Shown here: in pieces, positions 12,601 through 17,097 of the stretch | Layout of the letters: every line of letters starts with the position of its first letter | Position numbering within the stretch: position 1 is the stretch's first letter | Assembly: GCA_963595735.1 (NCBI GenBank) | Contig: CAVBJJ010000038.1 | Location: 1-17,097 of the forward strand | Reading direction: 5' to 3' | Length of the DNA: 17,097 bases | DNA from: CALWOS01 sp963595735 | GTDB taxonomy: Bacteria > Bacillota > Clostridia > Oscillospirales > Oscillospiraceae | Notes under the pieces: generated by a model | What the model saw: only the letters and a program-made list of their open reading frames with translations | The model's database searches: none | Told to the model about the DNA's origin: nothing | Position numbers and translations under genes: made by a program

Positions 12601-13992
12601 ATGGAAGAAAACAAGACCCAGCGGGATGAAAGCCTGCTGTACACACAGAAAAACGGTTACGATACCCTGGACGCCGCCGGGCGGGAGGCCATGCACACCT
12701 ACTGCGAGGCCTACAAGCGCTATCTGGACGCTTCCCGCACGGAGCGGGAGGCGGTGAACGAGGCCATCCGTCTGGCGGAGGAAAAGGGCTTTGTGGCCTA
12801 TGAACCCGGAATGCTGCTGTCTCCGGGCAGCAAGATCTACAGCAACAACCGGGGCAAGGCGCTGATGCTGGCCGTGCTGGGGGAAGAGACCCTGGACAAG
12901 GGCGCGGTGGTCGCGGCGGCACATGTGGACAGCCCCCGACTGGATCTCAAGCAGCTGCCCCTGTTCGAGGACAGCGAGCTTTGCTTTTTCAAGACCCACT
13001 ATTACGGCGGTATCAAAAAATACCAGTGGCTGACCCTGCCGCTGGCGCTCCACGGCACGGTGGTGCGCCGGGATGGCAGCGTGCTGGATGTGGCCATCGG
13101 CGACAAGCCGGAGGACCCCCAGTTCGTCATCACCGACCTGCTGCCCCATCTGGGCAAGGATCAGATGAAAAAGCCCATGGCGGAGGCCGTTTCCGGCGAG
13201 GGGCTGAATCTGCTGATCGGCAGCGTGCCCTATGGGGACGCCGGCAGCGACCGGGTCAAATACGCCGTTTTGTGCCTGCTGCACGAGAAATACGGCATTA
13301 CGGAGGAGGACTTCCTCTCCGCGGAGCTGTGCGCCGTGCCGGCGCTGCCCAGCCGAGATCAGGGCTTTGACCGCAGCCTGATCGGCGGCTACGGCCACGA
13401 CGACCGGGTGTGCGCCTTTGCGGAGCTGCAGGCCATTCTGGAGCTGGAGCGCCCCCGCCGCACGGCGGTGTGCATCCTGGCGGACAAGGAGGAGATCGGC
13501 TCCGACGGTGTGACCGGCATGCAGAGCGCTGCCTTTGAGCATTTTATGAGCCAGCTGTGCCGCAGCCAGGAGGTCTGCCTGGACGACTGCTTTGCCGCCA
13601 GCTTCTGCCTGTCTGCGGATGTGTGCAACGGCTATGACCCCAATTTCCCTGAGGTCAGCGAAAAGCGGAACAACGCCAAGCTCAACTACGGCATGGGCAT
13701 TTGCAAATATACCGGCGCCCGGGGCAAAAGCGGTACCAACGACGCCAGCGCCGAGACCGTGGGCTATCTCCGCCGGGTGTTTGCGGAAAAGGGAGTTGTC
13801 TGGCAGATGGCGGAGCTGGGCAAGGTCGATCAGGGCGGCGGCGGCACCGTTGCCAAATTTATGGGCAACCGCAATATCGAGACCATCGATGCCGGCGTGC
13901 CGGTGCTGAGTATGCACGCGCCTTACGAGACCGTTGCCAAGTTTGACTGCTATATGACCTATCTGGGCGTAAAAGCGCTGTATGAGGACTAA
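12601..13992 (+). CDS. M18 family aminopeptidase
   Basis: A 463-aa zinc metallopeptidase of the M18 (aspartyl aminopeptidase/LAP4-like) family that removes N-terminal amino acids from peptides in the cytosol. Metal-site motifs in order are AAHVDSPR (H108, D110), GGYGHDDRV (D267), ADKEEIGSDG (E297, E298), the SADVCNGYDPNF segment, and SMHAPYE (H439). The length and the DPNF form of the fourth motif fit the clostridial branch. ATG at 12601 is set by AAGGAGG in the end of the upstream gene, and the 2-bp gap means it is translated together with the TsaC-CoaE gene. The natural peptides are unknown. Confidence 0.94.
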   Translation: MEENKTQRDESLLYTQKNGYDTLDAAGREAMHTYCEAYKRYLDASRTEREAVNEAIRLAEEKGFVAYEPGMLLSPGSKIYSNNRGKALMLAVLGEETLDKGAVVAAAHVDSPRLDLKQLPLFEDSELCFFKTHYYGGIKKYQWLTLPLALHGTVVRRDGSVLDVAIGDKPEDPQFVITDLLPHLGKDQMKKPMAEAVSGEGLNLLIGSVPYGDAGSDRVKYAVLCLLHEKYGITEEDFLSAELCAVPALPSRDQGFDRSLIGGYGHDDRVCAFAELQAILELERPRRTAVCILADKEEIGSDGVTGMQSAAFEHFMSQLCRSQEVCLDDCFAASFCLSADVCNGYDPNFPEVSEKRNNAKLNYGMGICKYTGARGKSGTNDASAETVGYLRRVFAEKGVVWQMAELGKVDQGGGGTVAKFMGNRNIETIDAGVPVLSMHAPYETVAKFDCYMTYLGVKALYED

Positions 13993-14073
13993 CATTCCCG
14001 GGTAAAAGAATCGAATTTCGCAATAATCCCCGTCCCATCCGGGCAAACTAGCCGGGAAAGGACGTGGATCTTT

Positions 14074-14730
14074 ATGTGCGGAAACAAACAGTTGGAGCAT
14101 CTGGAGCAGCTGGGCAGCAGCAAATCCGCCCTGCCGGAAATGGGGCGGATCCACTGCCTGTGCATCATCGGGCAAATCGAGGGACACCAGCTGCTGGCGG
14201 ACACGGTCAAAACCACCAAGTATGAGCATATTATGCCCCTGCTGGCGGCCATGGAGGAATCGCCGGAGGTGGACGGCGTGCTGGTGCTGGTGAACACCGT
14301 TGGGGGCGATATCGAGGCGGGCATGGGCATTGCCGAGCTGCTTTCCGGAATGCGAAAGCCAACGGCCAGTCTGGTGCTGGGCGGGAGTCACTCCATCGGC
14401 GTACCCCTCGCGGTGGCGGCAAAGCGGAGCTTTATCGTGCCGTCCGCCGCCATGACCATTCACCCGGTGCGCCTGAACGGCACGGTCATCGGCGCGCCCC
14501 AGACCTGGGAGTATTTTACCCGGGTGCGGGAGCGGATCGTGCAGTTTGTCACCCGGAATTCCCGCATCAGCCGGGAGCAGTTTCTGGAATATATGATGCG
14601 CTCCGGCCAGCTGATGGGAGATGTGGGAACGGTCATCTACGGGGAGGAGGCCGTCCGCTGCGGACTGATCGACCAGATCGGCAACCTTTCCGATGCGCTG
14701 GCCTTTCTCCATGAGCAGATCGGCCACTGA
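14074..14730 (+). CDS. tepA: TepA-like ClpP-family serine protease
   Basis: A 218-aa protein of the ClpP/crotonase fold that is closest in motif to TepA (YmfB type). The likely nucleophile is S107 in VLGGSHSIGVPLAVAA and the likely catalytic His is H130 in AAMTIHPVR; VNTVGGDIEAG forms the oxyanion-strand region. TepA proteins were described as helping protein export and spore development in Bacillus, but their role is not well defined. In many Firmicutes the gene lies next to the DNA translocase spoIIIE; here it follows the aminopeptidase after 81 bp with no clear promoter of its own. ATG at 14074 has a GGAAAGGA site about 12 nt away, slightly far. Confidence 0.88.
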   Translation: MCGNKQLEHLEQLGSSKSALPEMGRIHCLCIIGQIEGHQLLADTVKTTKYEHIMPLLAAMEESPEVDGVLVLVNTVGGDIEAGMGIAELLSGMRKPTASLVLGGSHSIGVPLAVAAKRSFIVPSAAMTIHPVRLNGTVIGAPQTWEYFTRVRERIVQFVTRNSRISREQFLEYMMRSGQLMGDVGTVIYGEEAVRCGLIDQIGNLSDALAFLHEQIGH

Positions 14731-14739
14731 GCGGACAGC

Positions 14740-14768
14740 TTGACTTTTTCGGCGGGATTCGCTATATT
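14740..14768 (+). promoter_or_regulatory. Sigma-A-type promoter of azlCD
   Basis: TTGACT (14740-14745), 17-bp spacer and TATATT (14763-14768) start 10 bp after the tepA stop and point to azlC. Confidence 0.75.
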
Positions 14769-14804
14769 CTTACCAGTACGGTAGATGTTTTACAAACAAA
14801 TCAA

Positions 14805-14833
14805 AACAGCGGCAGGGGGGCTGTTGTTTTTTT
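14805..14833 (+). terminator. Intrinsic terminator in the azlC leader
   Basis: AACAGC (14805-14810) pairs with GCTGTT (14820-14825) and is followed by G then T7. It lies downstream of the azlCD promoter and about 20 bp before the azlC start. It would end the tepA transcript and could also work as an attenuator for azlCD. Confidence 0.75.
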
Positions 14834-14855
14834 CGGGGAGAGAAGCGAGTTTACC

Positions 14856-15560
14856 ATGAACAAACAGACATTTCAGTTTGCCTTTTTGCGCTCCCTGCCG
14901 GTGCTGGCGGGGTATTTGGTGCTGGGCATGGGCTTTGGCATGCTGCTGCAAAAAAGCGGCTATTCTTTTTTATGGGCGCTGCTGATGAGCGCCACGATCT
15001 ATGCCGGCGCCATGCAGTATGTGAGCGTAAACCTTTTGGCGGGCGGCGCGGGGCTGATCGCCGCAGCGTTGATGACGCTGATGGTCAATGCGCGGCACAT
15101 CTTTTACGGTGTTTCCATGATCGAAAAATACCGGGGCATGGGCTGGCGCAAGCCCTATTCCATTTTCGGCCTGACGGACGAGACCTATTCCGTTATCTGC
15201 GGCACGATGGAGCTGCCGGATAAGGTCAATGAGAAAAACTTTATCTTTCTGCTGACGCTGCTGCACCAGCTTTACTGGATCTGCGGCAGCCTCCTGGGGG
15301 AGCTGCTGGGCAGCGCGGTGGATTTTAACTCCGCCGGGATCGAGTTTTCCATGACGGCGCTGTTCGTTATCATCTTTGTGGAGCAGTGGGAGAGCACAAA
15401 GCAGCACCTGCCGGCGCTGCTGGGGCTGGGGATCACGGCGCTGAGCCTGCTGCTGTTCGGCTCCAGCGGCTTTCTGCTGCCGGCTATGGCGGGCATTTTT
15501 GTGGCAATGCTCCTGCTGCGCGGCCGCCTAGAAAAGAAGGGGGGCGAGGAACTTTGGTAA
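14856..15560 (+). CDS. azlC: AzlC-family branched-chain amino acid permease, large subunit
   Basis: A 234-aa membrane protein of the AzlC/BrnF (LIV-E) family. It is hydrophobic, with segments consistent with seven membrane helices, and carries the family signatures GMGFGMLLQKSGYSF, IYAGAMQYVSVNLLAGGAG and LMVNARHIFYGVSMIEKY. With AzlD it exports branched-chain amino acids or analogues such as azaleucine out of the cell. The final codons overlap the azlD start. The start at 14856 has only a loosely spaced purine site (GGGGAGAGAAG). Control through the leader terminator is possible. Confidence 0.95.
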   Translation: MNKQTFQFAFLRSLPVLAGYLVLGMGFGMLLQKSGYSFLWALLMSATIYAGAMQYVSVNLLAGGAGLIAAALMTLMVNARHIFYGVSMIEKYRGMGWRKPYSIFGLTDETYSVICGTMELPDKVNEKNFIFLLTLLHQLYWICGSLLGELLGSAVDFNSAGIEFSMTALFVIIFVEQWESTKQHLPALLGLGITALSLLLFGSSGFLLPAMAGIFVAMLLLRGRLEKKGGEELW

Positions 15561-15883
15561 GCTCGCAAAGCCACGCCCTGGCGCTGATCGCCGTGATCGC
15601 GGGGGTAACGGCGCTGCTGCGCTTTCTGCCCTTTGTGCTGTTTTCCCGCCGCACGCCCAAGCTGGTGCTGTATCTGGGGCGGGTGCTGCCCTATGCGGTG
15701 ATCGCCATGCTGGTAGTCTATTGCGTTAAGGATGTCCATCCCCTTTCCGGCAGCCACGGCCTGCCGGAGGCCATTTCCATTGCGCTGGTGGCGGTGCTCC
15801 ACCGTTGGAAGCACAACACCCTCCTGTCCATGCTGGCGGGAACGGTGTGCTATATGCTGCTGATCCAGCTGGTTTTTACATAA
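15554..15883 (+). CDS. azlD: AzlD-family branched-chain amino acid permease, small subunit
   Basis: A 109-aa hydrophobic protein with about four membrane segments, matching AzlD/BrnE in size and sequence (IAGVTALLRFLPFVLF, YLGRVLPYAVIAMLVVYC, EAISIALVAVLHRWKHNT). It is the required small partner of AzlC. No ATG or GTG is available at a fitting place; a TTG at 15554 overlaps the azlC stop by 7 bp, with GAGG a few bases upstream, so TTG is chosen. Translation is probably coupled to azlC. A longer frame upstream overlaps azlC heavily and is rejected as the start. A terminator follows 16 bp after the stop. Confidence 0.9.
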   Translation: MVSSQSHALALIAVIAGVTALLRFLPFVLFSRRTPKLVLYLGRVLPYAVIAMLVVYCVKDVHPLSGSHGLPEAISIALVAVLHRWKHNTLLSMLAGTVCYMLLIQLVFT

Positions 15884-15898
15884 TAGATGGTAATCATA

Positions 15899-15940
15899 AG
15901 CCCGATGTCAGAAAACCGACATCGGGCTTTGTGTGTTTTA
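15899..15940 (+). terminator. Intrinsic terminator of azlCD
   Basis: A perfect 11-bp stem, AGCCCGATGTC/GACATCGGGCT (15899-15909 with 15918-15928), is followed by TTTGTGTGTTTT on the plus strand. It lies between two converging genes and may also affect the minus strand, where the T-run is poor. Confidence 0.85.
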
Positions 15941-16819
15941 GAGTAAAGAAGAAAAATGCGGGGTCGCGGCGGTATAGCGGCGGCCGTGGATCGTCACGCT
16001 GCTTGCGGACAGGCAAAAGGAAAGCGCCTGACCGGAAGAAAAATGTATCGTAAGCCGGTAGGTCCAGCCGTCACTGTCCTCCACCTGCGCGGCAGCAAAC
16101 TGGAAGCTGTTCAGAAGCTGGATGATCTCCTGCCGCTTGGCCGGGTCGGTGACGGGGCTTTCTTCCCCGGTCGTGCCGCTTTGTACCATGATGCGGTCAA
16201 TCTGCTCCTCCGGGAGCGCGAACAGCTTTTTCATCTGCAATTGGGAAAAGAGAGCCTTGCCGTTGTAAAGGATCTGGGCAAATTCGCAAATGCTCAGGGA
16301 CGCGCCGCCGCGGAATGCGCCGTCCTCATAGCCCTTCATGAGCGAATTGGCCTCCACAAACAGAGCGCCGCTTTGGCAGTCCGCCGGGATACCGGAAAAA
16401 TCCGAAAAGCTGCTTGTGGCAGGTAGGGGCTGCGTGCTTGCGCTGGACTTACGCAGGAAAGCATAGAACACTGCGGCGGCATCCGCCCGGGTGATCGTGC
16501 CGGTTTCTTCCATATCCTTTGGCGCAAGGGCAAAGTCACTTGCCCAATTGTACGGGGCGCGAGTGGGATCGGTGTCGGATGCATACAGTGCGCTGGAATA
16601 ATTTTGGGTCATTGCGGCCAGTGTCTGCACCAGAACAGACCAGGTGACAGGCTTCTGCAAAGACACATCGTCCTGCAAAAAGTCGGATAACAAGTGCTGC
16701 TCCGCGCAGTAGGCCACAGCGTCGGCATACCACGGCAGGGCTTCCGCCTGGGCGGCGACCGCGGTAAGGGAAAACACCATGGTCAGCGCCAGCAGCACGG
16801 ATAAAAATTTTCTTTTCAC
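15938..16819 (-). CDS. Secreted S-layer homology (SLH) domain protein
   Basis: About 293 aa beginning with a clear signal peptide (KRKFLSVLLALTMVFSLT, cleavage near AAQA). The mature part has SLH-like repeats: LPWYADAVAYCAEQHLL, then ITRADAAAVFYAFLRK, then SFSDFSGIP and NSLMKGYEDGAFRGGASLSI, which normally bind secondary cell-wall polymer and keep the protein at the cell surface. The last 80 or so residues (from about EEQIDRIM) match nothing I recognise. The start is uncertain: GGAGG is only 1 nt from the ATG at 16828 but 10 nt from a GTG at 16819, which would begin the signal peptide as (M)KRKF, so GTG is chosen. It faces azlCD tail to tail. Its partner or role is unknown. Confidence 0.8.
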   Translation of the reverse strand: MKRKFLSVLLALTMVFSLTAVAAQAEALPWYADAVAYCAEQHLLSDFLQDDVSLQKPVTWSVLVQTLAAMTQNYSSALYASDTDPTRAPYNWASDFALAPKDMEETGTITRADAAAVFYAFLRKSSASTQPLPATSSFSDFSGIPADCQSGALFVEANSLMKGYEDGAFRGGASLSICEFAQILYNGKALFSQLQMKKLFALPEEQIDRIMVQSGTTGEESPVTDPAKRQEIIQLLNSFQFAAAQVEDSDGWTYRLTIHFSSGQALSFCLSASSVTIHGRRYTAATPHFSSLL

Positions 16820-16881
16820 TGATTTCATTCCTCCGTTTTCTGAAACTGCAAAAGGCTTTTGTTCCCCAATCTCTGCGTGAG

Positions 16882-16933
16882 TCCCCCCTTTCTTAGCATA
16901 CCGTATTATATATAATAACAAAAACAGGGGGGA
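16882..16933 (-). promoter_or_regulatory. Promoter region of the SLH gene flanked by C6/G6 inverted repeats
   Basis: A TATAAT box (16905-16910, minus strand) has no TTGACA-like box 17 bp upstream. Instead that position is covered by TCCCCCCT (16926-16933), and its exact reverse complement AGGGGGGA occurs downstream of the likely start site (16882-16889). The centres are 44 bp apart. This may be an activator- or repressor-controlled promoter. Confidence 0.4.
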
Positions 16934-17001
16934 GTCCATTCGCTTTCTGTCTAAATTCACAAACGCCGCTTTGTGGATTCTGCCAGAACAAAGCCTGAGA
17001 C

Positions 17002-17092
17002 TGTCAAAAAAACAGGCAGCCAGCAGAAGCCACCGCAGCAGCAGGGGAGTTTGAGGGGGTCAAGACCCGCCTCAATGAGATAAACCGCCGCG
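17002..17092 (+). repeat. Dispersed intergenic repeat, copy B (window edge)
   Basis: This 91-bp sequence aligns with copy A at 8067-8155 on the opposite strand. Shared blocks include AAAAACAGG, CCGCAGCAGC, AGGGGAGTTTGAGGGGGT and GATAAACCGCCGCG. The central hairpin (17053-17073) is kept by paired changes. The element may continue past the window. Confidence 0.75.
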
Positions 17093-17097
17093 GAAAG

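Noticed and set aside
12559..14727. A 722-codon open frame on the minus strand opposite the aminopeptidase and tepA genes
   Set aside because: It is an antisense shadow across two well-supported genes and has no protein-family features.
14769..14855. T-box riboswitch before azlC
   Set aside because: The leader is about 80 nt and lacks the T-box consensus and specifier stem; only a simple attenuator is possible.
1..17097. CRISPR arrays, toxin-antitoxin pairs, phage or transposase genes
   Set aside because: No regularly spaced repeats and no matching proteins were found on either strand; the two-copy repeat is dispersed and inverted, not an array.

Overview
The window looks like a scaffold from a spore-forming, GC-rich member of the Clostridia, most likely Oscillospiraceae-like. 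The grounds are spoIIID, an NADP-type gdhA, a TepA-type ClpP protein, GC-rich codons between AT-rich promoters, strong Shine-Dalgarno sites and an S-layer-homology (SLH) protein. A run of 10 N at 7755-7764 marks an assembly join. No rRNA, tRNA, CRISPR array, transposase or phage gene was seen.

Left half (1-10082): every gene is on the minus strand. From right to left they are spoIIID, gdhA, a radical SAM/SPASM-like protein of unknown substrate, a HAD phosphatase, a small zinc-ribbon protein, radC, rodA, and a methionine/folate operon: metF, then a free-standing MetH activation domain, then the N-terminal half of a cobalamin-dependent methionine synthase that runs off the left edge. Most transcription units have a readable sigma-A-type promoter and an intrinsic terminator, so several are single-gene units.

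Right half (10282-15883): every gene is on the plus strand. prfA (release factor 1) is followed by a fused TsaC-CoaE gene (tRNA t6A synthesis plus the last step of coenzyme A synthesis), an M18 aminopeptidase, a TepA-like ClpP-family protein, and an azlC-azlD branched-chain amino acid exporter that has its own promoter followed by an intrinsic terminator inside the leader. A secreted SLH-domain protein on the minus strand (15938-16819) closes the window.

The less ordinary content is in the gaps. The gdhA/radical SAM intergenic region holds a highly structured block of about 236 bp bounded by 16-bp perfect inverted repeats. An 89-bp part of it recurs in the opposite orientation at the right end of the window, with a hairpin whose two arms change together, so a dispersed structured repeat or RNA is likely. 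The rodA-radC gap carries several DnaA-box-like 9-mers and a 20-bp perfect palindrome. The radical SAM gene has a structured leader of about 200 nt. The clearest unusual coding feature is the TsaC-CoaE fusion. I found no complete, obviously new multi-gene system.
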